From NCBI GenBank assembly GCA_019321725.1, contig JAGSPU010000063.1:682001-746000 (forward strand): a DNA stretch of 64,000 nt, written 5' to 3'. The notes under the pieces were generated by a model. The model was given only the letters and a program-made list of their open reading frames with translations. It was not told the origin of the DNA and ran no database searches. Positions 11,782 through 24,449 of the stretch are shown piece by piece. Source of the stretch: Paulownia fortunei (taxonomy: Eukaryota > Streptophyta > Magnoliopsida > Lamiales > Paulowniaceae). Within the stretch, counting starts at the first letter, position 1. Every line of letters begins with the position of its first letter. The translations under genes and the position numbers were made by a program.

Positions 11782-14358
11782 GTTTGTTGATTGAATTTGT
11801 TTGAATTATGGCTTATTTTAGATCCATTTTCCTGTGTTTTGATTTGGGTTTCTTGAATTCTCTGTTTCGTTTCTGTTTTGAGTTACGTGATTATTGGATA
11901 TAATTTTGTGTTGATCTGAGGTATTATCGGGTATTTGTGAGATGGGTTTTGTTTAATTATTGCTAATCTTTGATTAATTGAGCTATTATCGGGTATTTGT
12001 GAGATGGGCTTTGTTTAATTATTGCTAATCTTTGATTAATTAATCTAATTAGAGAAATGATCTGAAAAGATGTCATATTTGTAATGATCTTTACTAATGC
12101 TGAACAATCAACTATTGGCCTATTGGTTACTTGAAATTTGATTTGTTTTGTCTATCAGAGTTAAATTATGTCTATTTTTGTTTTGTTTTTTGGAAATTAA
12201 AATATTTTCTTATGATCTCTTAATATTGAAACGGAACGCTAAGATGACGGGCCTTTACAGTGGAGTTGAAGTTTTGAGGTATTTATGTATCAAATAACTC
12301 GAGCAATTCGTTTAATTGGGTCTCGAGGTTTATGAATATACTTTGAAGATTTTGATCCTGAATTGTGGGCTTTGATGACCAGCATTGTTTTGAATACTGG
12401 CTCTAAATAGTCTGATAATGGGTTGTTTAGTTGGCAATCATGCTGTTGGTTATCTTATACTTAGGATTATTCTCTGCTATCGGAAGAAAAGATTTACATC
12501 AATTAGTTCTTTGGGGAGCTTAAAACATTGCTGAAATTGGATGTGTTTGTTCTGCATGGTGAGATGGGTTATTAGATGCTGAAACAAGGCAATTTTAGCT
12601 GTAAATGCAGAATTGGAAAAGCTTTACAGGATTAATCTTTTTCTTTTTGGCTTCCAGTTCTGATATCTGTCAAATTATTCTTTTATATAAGACTGTATTC
12701 CAGCAAGTTTTGAGCTGGGGAACCAGTATATTGTAAACTTGCATAAAATAAAGCTTTTGTAGAATTGTGCCTCGTGGCAAGCACAAGACTTGTACATTGA
12801 GGTTATTCAAGAATTTCCAATCAGCTGGAACTTGTGCTATAAACATATGAAAGTTCTAGTGAGTAAGCGCAGCTAAAATCCATTCCTTTGTGGCTAATCG
12901 ATATTCATGAAAAGGGGAAATAGTTCTCTTGAATATGATGTTTCTGGCACATAAGGTGAATTTTGAGTGGATTTTAGTTATATCAGAATTAAATGTAAGG
13001 ATATTCATGCCTGCCACATTAATTTTGGCTTCTTTGTCTGCCTTACAAGAAGAAAATGTGAGAACTTGTTGTGAGTAGATACTAACCATGCATTATAGCA
13101 TGGGTTATTTTCCTATGATATCAAAGTATGCTTCATAAATATTATTATAAGGCTATCATTTTAGGTATTCTGATTGCTTCCTTATTTCATTATCTTATTA
13201 GTGGATAGATTCAATTACATCCTACTGTTGGTAGGTCTCAAATAAATCAGCAGAGAAATTTTGGCGATGAACCTTTTATTGGATATTGAGTTCTTGCAAA
13301 TAACGATAGGAAATCTTTTGTGTTTCAGTTGCAGAAAGTCTTACCTTTGGTGGGCATCAAGTTAACTCATCTTCTTATGCTTAAACTTGTGTGGCTTTGT
13401 GAAAATTATACGGGCACCAAGTGTATATGACTAGAGTCACCGAGTCTGCTTTCTATTCATAAGGCACCATCTAGTATTTTTTTTCCACTTTAACTAGCTA
13501 CGGAACTGCTAGAGTGAGGAGTCCATCTATTTGGGAGTAGCTTGAGCCTTTTTACTGCCTTCAAAGCCAACAAATCTTGATTTGAGAGTGACATTGATTA
13601 GCCAGTTTCTGTAAACTTCTATTATCTTTTATTGGTATGCATCTGCTTGTGCTGTTGGTCACTGGCTGGACTACACAGGATAAATAATTTATGTCCTGGT
13701 CTCTGGATTCAATTCTAATCGATTTGGTGAATTGCATTTGAGAGAATGTTGGGAAATGTCTCATTAGCTTAAACATCTGGAGGGATAATACTTAAAAGGA
13801 TATAATTTAGACATCAAAATATTTTAAAGCAGATTCTGGCTGCTGACTTAAGTTCTAATCTTATTTATAATGTTTCAAAAAAATGTGCGACCTGAAAGAA
13901 GTTCACTAGCCAATACAAAATACTATAAAACATGATCTTTGTCTGAAGTGATACTGAGTAGATCTTCACTGCAGCTTTTGATTTTTCCTATTTCGTTAGT
14001 CAAGAGAGATTAATATGTCAAAGAGATGAATTAATAGTTGGTGCATATTGCATAAGTTGTGTGCTGTTGCTGCAAAGAAATATGAGCATAACAATTTCAT
14101 ATAGGTATTTTACTTTAAAAGGGTGATGTGGATTTTATTTAGTATGGTTATGCATATTCTTTTTTTTTTTTCGGCTTCTCCTCATCTTTGAATGATTGCT
14201 GCAGCTATAACAGGAGAATTTGGATTCCTGAATGTCATTTCTTTTCTGAATTCTTGCTTATCTCTTTCTTGTTATTGGTTTATTTTAGCAGTTGATTCTG
14301 TGGAATTGAAACACAGTCATAGGAGCTTGAAAATCTTGTTCCCCTTTTCCAAATCTAG
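11782..14358 (+). other. Probable 5'UTR (leader) intron of the villin gene
   Basis: A donor AAAG|GTTTGT at 11782 follows the short CT-rich leader. A pyrimidine-rich acceptor (TTCCCCTTTTCCAAATCTAG) ends at 14358, 14 bp before the ATG. The 2.6 kb between is T-rich, intron-like and has many in-frame stops. The donor is well supported by position. The exact acceptor is inferred, and several other AGs lie between 14200 and 14358. Long leader introns often raise expression in plant genes. A 62-bp tandem duplication lies at 11922-12045. Confidence 0.55.
11922..12045 (+). repeat. 62-bp tandem duplication in villin leader intron
   Basis: Two adjacent copies (11922-11983 and 11984-12045) begin TATTATCGGGTATTTGTGAG. 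They differ by one T/C substitution in the body and a few bases at the 3' end. The near identity indicates a recent duplication. Confidence 0.9.
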
Positions 14359-14372
14359 AAGGATATCACACA

Positions 14373-17300
14373 ATGTCTAGCTCAGCGAAAGCTTTGGAAC
14401 CAGCTTTTCTGGGAGCGGGTCAGAAAGTGTATCCTTTCATATGGAAACTATGCTTGAATGACTAACCAATTGGCTAGTAATTTCCACTTATGTCAACATG
14501 AATATATATGAATTTGATGCCTTATGTTTGTTTTACACTTGTGTTTCTTCAGTTTGAATTTTACTGTCCTTGTTGAACTTAACACTTTACAGAGGGACTG
14601 AGATCTGGAGGATTGAGAACTTCCAACCGGTTCCTTTGCCAAAATCTGATTATGGTAAATTCTACTCTGGAGATTCCTATATTATTCTTCAGGTGCGCTT
14701 GTCTGTTCCCTTGACCTTGTTGATAAGATATTTTGCTAATTTTTTATTTGGAGGTTTTTTTATTTTGATTACGAAGTGGAGCAAGATTAGCGCTATGTTT
14801 TGGACGTACCGTATTGAAATGCTTTTCTATGCAGACAAGTTCTGGTAAGGGAGGTGCTTATCTTTATGACATTCACTTCTGGCTCGGAAAGGATACTAGC
14901 CAGGTAGTGATAATATTCTTGTTGTTGTTCTTAGGATTACTTTCTTGGTATCTGCTTTGAAATTTGAATTTCTGCTAATTCTTAGGATGAAGCCGGGACT
15001 GCAGCTATTAAAACTGTGGAACTTGATGCCGTTCTTGGTGGCCGTGCTGTGCAGTACAGAGAACTACAAGGGCATGAGTCAGACAAATTCTTGTCATATT
15101 TTAAACCATGCATCATACCACTGGAAGGTGGTGTTGCATCTGGATTTAAGAAACCTGAAGAAGAAGAGTTTGAAACACAGTTATATATTTGTAAAGGAAA
15201 ACGAGTTGTAAGATTGAAGCAGGTAGGAGGGGAGAGCTGAAATACTACAGTATTATAGTGGAATCATAAATGAAAAACATGATTAGTTCTCCATGTCATG
15301 AGCATCCAAATACAGCAGTATTATTATCATGTATAGAAAGAAAAATTGATTGGTTTTTCTTTCCCTGCAGGTCCCATTTTCACGGTCCTCTCTGAATCAT
15401 GATGATGTTTTTATTCTTGACACTAAAGGCAAGATATATCAATTCAATGGTGCAAACTCCAATATTCAGGAAAGGGCCAAAGCATTAGAAGTAATTCAGT
15501 TTTTGAAGGAGAAGTATCATGAGGGAAAGTGTGATGTTGCCATTGTTGGTGAGTACACTCATAATGTATGTTTGTCATTGTTTTTTGATTGTGTCTTGAT
15601 TTATTTTTCATTGACTGTAAATGCTATTCCCCACTTCAGATGATGGAAAATTACAAGCCGAGACAGATTCCGGCGAATTCTGGGTCCTCTTTGGTGGGTT
15701 TGCTCCAATCGGTAAGAAGGTTGCTACTGAAGATGATATCATTCCGGAGAAGACCCCTGCCCAACTTTATAGGTAGTTAATTTCCATAGCTTATTCTATG
15801 TTATGTCCGAGCTAGAGCTGTTGCTTGCCTTTCAAGTCACACAGGTTTCTATGTCAGTGGTAATTGATAGCTCTATTGGGTATGAAAAACACTCTACAGT
15901 CAATTTATATCAATGTTTTTCTTTATATTTTTGCCTAACCAGTCAGACATATATAGTAAAAATGAAGTTGTTAAAGTAATAAGTTGTGGTGAGCATAGAA
16001 TGACTTTGCATGCCACGTAGTTGAAGAGAGTTAAAATAAGACAAATTCAGAGATGTGAAGCTGGCTGTTTTTTTCATTTTAGAAGATTTGCCTTCATGTG
16101 TTGAGAGGAAAGTTGTGTAATTCATTATGTCCTCCTGATGCATCTTTTGGAAATAAGAGGTTTGAAAATTTATATTTTTTGGATAAGTGGAATTTGAAGT
16201 GTGCTATTCAAGTTATTTGTGATGGGTTTTTAAGAGGTAGAAGGTGAAATGTTTATGCTTTGAGTCACTTTTAATATCATATTTATCGAGAAGGATGTTG
16301 TGCTGTGAACTTAGTGAGAAAAACTCAGGTTGGAAATTTTTCTGTAAATTACTAGTTCCTTTTCTTTCTTTTTCCCATCATTTTCTGTGTGGTGCTTCCT
16401 CTGAACAAATTCAAGAAGGATCAATTGACTACAGCATTTCTTTGAATATGCAAGTCCACTGTCTCACTAATATGCTTCTTTTGTTAGTATTTTACTGTTT
16501 TATGAATCTTGAATTCGACATCCCTATATCAGATTGAAAATTTCTGTCTGTTCTTTCACTTTCCTCTTTGCGAAGGTGTCTGGAATGGAATTTGATGGGG
16601 GTGGTTATCACATCTCTAAATTTTGGTACTTTTTACATTATGCACAATCGGAATTCACTTAGTTCTATTTGGAGGTCTCAAGGTTGGATAGGAAGAAAGA
16701 ACTTTATTAAACTTGCTAACTTACTAACTAATGTTAAGGACTTTTTAATCTGAGGTTCACCACCAAATCATATGTGAACGTAATGTATAATTGCAATGTT
16801 CGAACTTATATGGTGTGGCTTGGTTTGGTTCGTTCCTGAAACATTTCCTTCTAGTACAGAGACTATTTCTTTTTGATAGTTGACTCCCTTTTGTTTTATG
16901 TATATCAAGTTGGTGGTTTGTAATATGTTTGTAAAATTGTGTACTTACTGGTGCAAGTGATTTCTTGTTGCTTGTCTATTAACTCCAGGAACTAACTCTT
17001 CATTACCTCCCTTTTGCTTCTTGGCAGCATTGTTGATGGTCTAGTTAAGAGTCTAGATGGTGAACTTTCTAAGTCAATTCTGGAAAATAACAAATGCTAT
17101 TTGTTGGATTGTGGTGCTGAGGTATTTGTTTGGGTTGGCCGGGTTACTCAAGTTGATGAGAGGAAAGCTGCCATTCAAGCTGCAGAGGTGAAATACTGAA
17201 AAGCTCAACTTTACATTTTCGTAATCTATTATTTTATTTGAACTCTCACATCCAAGTGATATTTCAGGATTTTGTGGCTAGCCAAAATAGACCAAAGTCA

Positions 17301-20300
17301 ACGCATATAACTAGGCTTATTCAAGGTTATGAGACTCATTCATTCAAGTCCAACTTTGATTCCTGGCCATCAGGATCAGCTCCTTCTGTTGCTGAGGAGG
17401 GAAGGGGAAAAGTAGCAGGTATGTGTAAGTCCTGAGTTGTTGGACATTTCTTGTGGACATGTCTACTAAATTGTGAAATTGTTCTGAAATTTTTTGTAGC
17501 TTTGCTGAAGCAGCAAGGTGGTGCCATGAAGGGAGCAAATAAAAGTGCTCCTGTAAATGAGGAAGTCCCTCCTTTGCTTGAAGGAGGTGGAAAGATAGAG
17601 GTATAATTTCTGTCATGTATTTGTGGTTGCTCTGGGTGGGCTTAATTATATGTTTTCTAACATCAAGTTGCTTGGAACTTTAATTTTCGTATGTTTCCAG
17701 GTTTGGCGCATCAATGGTAGTGCCAAAACTCCAGTGCCTCATGAAGACGTTGGTAGATTTTACAGCGGGGATTGCTATATTGTGCTCTACACATACCATT
17801 CTCATGAAAGAAAAGAAGATTACTACTTGTGTAGTTGGATAGGAAAAGACAGCATTGAGGTACTATAAATTGCCATTGGCTATATTGTGAAGCTTACTGG
17901 AAAATAGAAATTATACATGCTTTTCATGCCAAACATTTATAAATTAGGACATTTGATTTGAGATGGAGAGAGATTTCGGTTCGGTACCTACATTGTTATT
18001 ACAACTGACCTTAACCTGCCTCTAACCTTCAGCTTTATCATTATTATCAGTGAATAATGGATTTTACTTTCTTCTGCCTTCAATGTGTCAATAGTATAAT
18101 TTTGTGGATTCGGTAAAATCTGCTGCTTTTGATTACAATGTCACTAAAATTGACTTTACACTGCATAACCTTCAGTTATGGCATTATTATCAGTGAGTGA
18201 TATGAGGCAGTGGTTTATATGCATGCCATTTTACTTCCTTCTCTCAACGTGTCAATAGTATAATTTTGTGGATTCAGAAAAATCTGCTGCTTGTATTTAT
18301 CTGAAATTTTTAGTCTTATGACTTTTGAGCTTACTTTGTCAATGGTTGATGGAGTGGCTCAGAAAACTGAGCTAACAAAATGAGTTCCCAATTTTCAGGA
18401 GGACCGAAAGATGGCTGCTAAATTGACCACCACAATGTATAACTCACTGAAGGGGAGGCCAGTGCAGGTAATTATACACCTCGTTGTTTTACCACATTGG
18501 ACAATGAAATATGGGAAGTTGAGATATGAATTATGCTTCTCCAGGGTCGGATATTTCAAGGGAAAGAGCCCCCACAATTTGTTGCAATCTTTCAGCCTAT
18601 GGTGGTCCTTAAGGTGCTCCTTTCACTACTTGGAATAGGGAAAGAAAAACATAAACTAGTTATAAACAAAGAAACCTATTGTGTGAATCATTTCTCTGAC
18701 AATCTCAAATTGTTTCGTTAGGGTGGAATGAGCTCTGGTTACAAGAACTATATAGCTGACAAAGGTTTAAATGATGAAACATACACTGCTGATGGTGTTG
18801 CACTCATCCGCATATCTGGAACTTCTCTGCATAACAACAAAGCTGTTCAAGTTGAAGCTGTAAGTTCACCCAACATGTTTTCCTTGTAGTTATTTCTGTC
18901 TGTGGTTTTTCTATACCCGAGTCTTCTTTTAATCATTGCATACATATACTTTTGACATTTGTATCGTTACTTTGTTTCTCATCATGCATCAGTCTCTGCT
19001 CTTGTCTGCAGACACTTTTTAACTGATCCTTCACTTTGCATAAGTGTTTAATTAACTTAAAACTCTAGTAAATATTGAGGAAGAAAGATAAACAATGGAA
19101 TTTTGATTCTCAGAGTTGAGAAAGAAAATGCTTATAATATATTAGTATTGTAATTACTGGTGCGGCATTTTAGGGAGGCCATGGACTCGGGATATTTCTT
19201 ACTTTTTGGGAGATTTCCACATACAATTCTCTTTCATGGGTGGGCATACTTTATTCACTCAAATCTGATTCAACTTGCTAGCTCTTTTCAGCTTTCTTTT
19301 GCCAATGGTACTTTAACTTCATTTCTTTTAATTTTTTCGGTCAGAAAATCTATTCTCCTTTTGCACCTGCACCTCCCAGAATAAAAAATCTACCTTTTTC
19401 TTTCCGTATACTTTCTGAGTATAAGGATCTTAAATTAATACTTCGTTAAATAATTAGCAAATGCTAGTGCTTATAAAGTTGTTAAATAGACCATATTTCA
19501 CTACTATCTCATTTCTTAAGGACTTGTTAAATGATTAGCTGGCAACTATCACCAAAATGAGAATGCAATTTATTTTGGTGGCATGGAGGTGGGGTCTTAA
19601 AATTGAAATTTGTAAACATTCCATATTTTTCTCTTCAATTCCCAGGGACGAAAATGAATGATGCTTGGAAAGCAACCTATTGGCTTCAATTTGACTTTTA
19701 TTACCAAGTGCAAGAAGTTAATGTTGTTGTTTCCTGCTTGAACCTAATAGAAATTTTTTTATGCTTAGGTCAATTGAGACTGGTTTTTAATCAAATTCTG
19801 TATCTTCTTAGGTGGCTACATCATTGAATTCAAATGAATGTTTTCTGCTGCAATCTGGATCTACAATTTTCAGTTGGCATGGAAATCAAGGCACCTTTGA
19901 GCAGCAACAGTTAGCAGCCCAAATTGCCGAATTTCTGAAGGTACGTATTGTGTGGAAGTATACATCAGGTCTTCCATTTATTTTTTAAAAATGATCTCCT
20001 AATTTATAAAATATCATCATCCAGTCTGGGTTGTCACCCAACAATGTGAAAGAAATAGAAATGACGCTGGTACATGAGCATGGAATGGCTTTTTATGCAT
20101 CTGTAATTGTTTTTAGGTTTGATGCTGACACCTTCCAGTTTTGTTAGTGACACAAAATCCCTAAATTAGGCTTGAAGGTCACATCTTCTAGTCCTTTTGA
20201 TGTTCTTTCTAATTTTGGCCTGAAACCCGCAGTTTTGAAAATTCAAAATTCAATTGTATCTTCTCACAAATTGTACTTGTATGTGTATCTCTTCCAACTA

Positions 20301-23300
20301 AAATTGTCATCTCTTTAAACTCTTTCATAACTTAAGAGAACTGTTCGATAAGTATTCTGAAACTAACCCTGGGTAATTTCCCGAAGGAATCCGTATTGAT
20401 TAGTTTTCTTCGCGACTTGAAACCATGTGTATTTTTAAAAATTCTCCATCAATAAAATTCAGGGCAAGCATTGTGAACTTCCAGAAATATTCAGTCCTGC
20501 ATTGATGCGGTGGAGTGGAAAATTCTGTAGTTCATGACTAATGTTTAGTTGTGGATGTCCGTTGATGTGATGTGATGTTGGTATTTAAACATTTACTTTC
20601 CCACCTTTTTATTTGAACCAGTAGTCTGAATGCTCAATTGTGTATCTGTTGTCTTCCAATAAGATAGGTTCTAACTAATGGGCATTAGGAACTTAATTGA
20701 CCTTTTCCTATTGCATCTCAAAATTGTAACTTAGATTTTATTTGTATGAGGTCTTTCTACTAGTATATTACATCTTTTGTTGCAATTGACAACTTCAATT
20801 TCCTATATTTTCATGAACTCAGCCGGGATCAACCATCAAACACACCAAAGAAGGAACTGAGAGCTCATCCTTTTGGTTTGCTCTTGGAGGAAAACAAAGT
20901 TACACCAGTAAGAAGGTTTCTTCTGAGGTTGTCAGAGATCCCCACTTGTTTGCTTTCTCCTTTAATAAAGGTAGCAATTCTTTTTTATGCACTACTGTAC
21001 TTTTTAACCAAGTTAGTTTAATTGTGTTGAAATCTCGTATGTTGTAATTTTTGGCTTGTTCTAACTTTTTCTCTTTTGATGCACATGCTGCCACATGTAC
21101 TCCCAGGGAAGTTTGAGGTATACACTGAATGAAATCAGTTAAGAAGTTCCTTTTAGCTATTGATGCATTATAAACATTTGTGTTCCTAAATAATATTGAT
21201 TTGCCAGGTGGAAGAAATATACAATTTCTGTCAAGACGACCTTTTAACCGAGGATATATTGATACTTGACACACATGCCGAAGTATTTGTTTGGGTTGGC
21301 CAATCAGTGGACTCCAAAGAGAAGCAAAACGCTTTTGAAATTGGACAGGTACTGGACATTTTATATTTTCAATTGCTAAAGCTTTTCTTCCATTTGAGCT
21401 CTGTTGACCAGTGAAGCTTATTCCAGAAATATGTTGAGATGGCTACCTCACTGGACGGGTTGCCCCTAAATGTTCCATTATACAAAGTCACAGAAGGAAA
21501 TGAGCCATGCTTCTTCACCACATATTTTTCATGGGATCCCGCTAAAGCTAGTGTATGTCACAGATATTTGTCTACTCTTGAGTGTTATAGTGATACTTCC
21601 TGTTTATTTTGGGACTTTTGTTGCAAACCAATTGTGACATATGATTTCCATGTCTCTGAATTTTTAGCTTATCAGGTGCAGTGGGTAAAGAGATATGATA
21701 TGCATGTTGATGCTGAGAATACTGATAGGGAGATGGTTTCACTTTCTGGCATTGTTCATGCCTATCCAACTTTAACACACTTAAATACATGCAGAATGTT
21801 TGGTTTCATTGTTTCCAAACCCCATTTTCATTGTCCTAAAATAAAACCCAACATATCACACATTTCCCAATACATTTCCCTCCAAGAGAATCTTCCATTC
21901 CCCCAAAATATTGCAAAACATCCTAATTATTGCACACCAAAACATTTTCGAAACAAAACCAAACACGCTACACATTTCCAAATACCTTTTCCAAAACACC
22001 TTCCCCCAAAACAATACCATACATTCCCATACTTGTCTCTTTTCCATTTAGATTGTAAAGCTGACTTGTCTCTCTTTTCCATTTAGATTGTAAAGCTGAC
22101 TTGTCTCTTATCTGCATCAATACTTCTGATGCTAACCAGCATAATTGGGATTATATTATTACATTCCGTGAGTCTCGAATTTTCTTTTTGGTGATAAAAT
22201 TCACAGGTCTGTTTTAGCATTAACTGAATGGGTGTGATTAAACGGTATCGGTTTCTTTTAAAATAACTTTTGGCCATTCACTATATGAGATCTTGATGTG
22301 CTTGAAAACTATTTTATTGTTCAGTTGTAGAGAAAACTTACTTTCTATACTATGCTTATGCCATATACACCCATGTTAACTGATGTTCTCTTTATCTTTC
22401 CAAAAACAGGCACATGGAAACTCATTCGAAAAGAAGGTCATGCTACTCTTTGGTGCTGGTCATGCTATAGAGGTAAACTTACAATAGTGCAATGTTGCAT
22501 GCTTGACTGTTGTTATTTTTAATAACTTGTGTTCTCAAGTGTCTTTTCTGCAATTTGTGCCACTCTTTTCCTATGTCTCGATTATGTTGTAAATAGAAAG
22601 GGGTTAAAAAAGGGATCAGAATAGCTCCTGGTGCAAATTGGCATTGCCAGTTGAATTTTGTTTGATCTTTTTCTTATGCTTATCTTTGAATCAGACTTTT
22701 TTGTATGAACTATTTCATTGAATAATATTTGTCAACTACCTTCTGGATTGATTGGCTCCTTCAATTTTATGTTTTTTAGATAGTTGTTCTAGAATGTCTT
22801 TGCATTGTGCGCATGTATGTGAAATATAGTGTGTATTCTTTTGCTTGTCATTTGTTAATTGCAACCTCTCAACTTTCTTCCTCTCATCATCTTGTTTTCC
22901 CCAATCTAGTAGTTTGGTTGATAGAATTGCTCTGTGTCAGGGCAGATTCTGCTGGGAGTAAAAAAATGTTTTCAGTTAAGATTTTAACTGGATTGTCCTT
23001 CAAGAATTTTATTCCCACTCTTGATTTTGCATTTATTTTTGTGCTTGTTGCTGTTTGCCTGCTACAAACTATTTCAAAACATCAAACAACCATTTTTCTA
23101 AACATTGATGATGAGAAACTCCCTTGGCGACAGGGATGTTTTGGTTTGTCAAATATTTATATTCTTTTACTCTATTGTTAAGTGTTCAGGATTTGGCTTG
23201 ATATTAAATTGACTTAGTTTAAGCTATCTGCATATCAGGAGAGGTCCAATGGTTCAAATCATGGGGGACCAACTCAAAGAGCTTCAGCTTTAGCTGCTTT

Positions 23301-24407
23301 GAACTCTGCATTCAGTTCATCTTCATCTCCGAGAGCTGCTTCTGCCTCAAGGCCAGGGGCAAAAAGTCAGGGTTCACAGAGAGCAGCTGCAGTGGCTGCT
23401 TTATCATCTGTTCTGACTGCCGAAAAGAAACGCTCACCCGAAGTCTCTCCTGCGCGTCCAAGTAGAGGTCCACCTGCAGAAGCTAGCCCTCCTGGTACTG
23501 TGAATGTGTCATGCTTTCATGCATCCCACTCTATCTCCTCACCAAGTCAAAAACCATATTTCATTCATTTGACTGAACTAGAAGTAAGTACTTTAGATCA
23601 AATCACTTGTAACAGTACATCAAGGAGTTAGTACTGTTCTCAGTTAATGTCGACAAACCACGTTATCAAAGATTTAGCTCAATATATCTTTTGATGTTAT
23701 TCCATAATTATAATAGTTTCCCTTTTATGGTGAGTTTAGGCACTTTAGTTTGAGGCCAGCCATGCTCCAATATCACTTTCATTGCCCTACTACGTTAATT
23801 TCGCTTCACCTTCTCATATTCTAAAGCTGTCATGACAAAGTATCTGATTGGTATCCTCCAATTGTAGGTTTCTAAAGGCTAACTTTAGTTTGTTCTCTGA
23901 CCAGAACTGACTTGTTTTCACTTCGGTTTCTACTATTCAATTAATACTTTGCAAAATGTTGTTTTCAGCTTCTGTGAAAGGTGAAGATGCTATTGAGATC
24001 GAAGACTCCAAAGAAGTTTTGAAAGTCAAGGAAACGGAAACAGTTGAGCCTGCCCCAGAATCTAACGGGGACGATTCAGGATCGAAGCCAGAGATTGACC
24101 AGGATGAAAATGGCTCTGAAAGTAGTCAGAGTACATTTAGTTATGAACAGTTGAAGGCTAAATCTGACAACCCTGTTACTGGGATTGATTTTAAACGCAG
24201 AGAGGTTTGTTGCTGCGTTGACATTTATCTATTTGAGTTTATATGTCACGGAGACACTCATTCTTTCTTCCAAATGACATTGATTCGTTTCAGGCTTATC
24301 TCTCTGATGAAGAATTCAAGTCAGTGCTGGGAATGACAAAAGATGCTTTCTATAAGTTGCCAAAGTGGAAGCAGGACATGCTCAAAAGGAAAGTGGATCT
24401 CTTCTAG
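14373..24407 (+). CDS. VLN3: Villin-2/3-like actin-bundling protein, 22 coding exons
   Basis: Villins bind, cap, sever and bundle F-actin in a Ca-sensitive manner in the plant cytoplasm. All exons join in phase to 947 aa, the usual VLN2/VLN3 length: 14373-14428, 14593-14692, 14835-14903, 14986-15222, 15371-15548, 15640-15772, 17028-17187, 17268-17418, 17500-17600, 17701-17859, 18399-18467, 18545-18613, 18722-18859, 19812-19940, 20823-20970, 21107-21117, 21208-21348, 21427-21552, 22410-22472, 23239-23494, 23969-24204, 24294-24407. Residues 1-725 carry six gelsolin-like repeats, with hallmark segments such as [43 protein letters not shown] and [10 protein letters not shown] Ser/Ala/Pro- then Glu-rich linker follows (about 746-885). 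The headpiece ends [18 protein letters not shown]. The ATG opens MSSSAK as in family members. The VLN2 versus VLN3 choice is uncertain. Confidence 0.93.
21107..21117 (+). other. 11-nt microexon of villin
   Basis: Exon 15 ends in phase 1 (AATAAAG) and exon 17 starts in phase 0 (GTGGAAGAA). The 11 bases GGAAGTTTGAG between CCCAG and GTATAC restore the frame. They supply Gly-Lys-Phe-Glu before VEEIYNF, as in the conserved family sequence. Confidence 0.85.
22031..22108 (+). repeat. 33/35-bp tandem duplication in a villin intron
   Basis: The unit starting ACTTGTCTCT and ending GATTGTAAAGCTG occurs at 22031-22063 and 22064-22098. The second copy carries an extra CT, and a third partial ACTTGTCTCT follows. 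It lies at the end of a nearly G-free stretch (about 21825-22030) within the intron between exons 18 and 19. Confidence 0.85.
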
Positions 24408-24449
24408 AAATGGATTCGCAAACCATCTTCTAGAAATGGATTCGCAAAC
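24401..24449 (+). repeat. 26-bp tandem duplication spanning the villin stop codon
   Basis: CTTCTAGAAATGGATTCGC starts at 24401 and again at 24427. The first copy contains the functional TAG stop (24405-24407) and the second lies in the 3'UTR. The copies are identical over their shared 23 bases. Confidence 0.9.
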
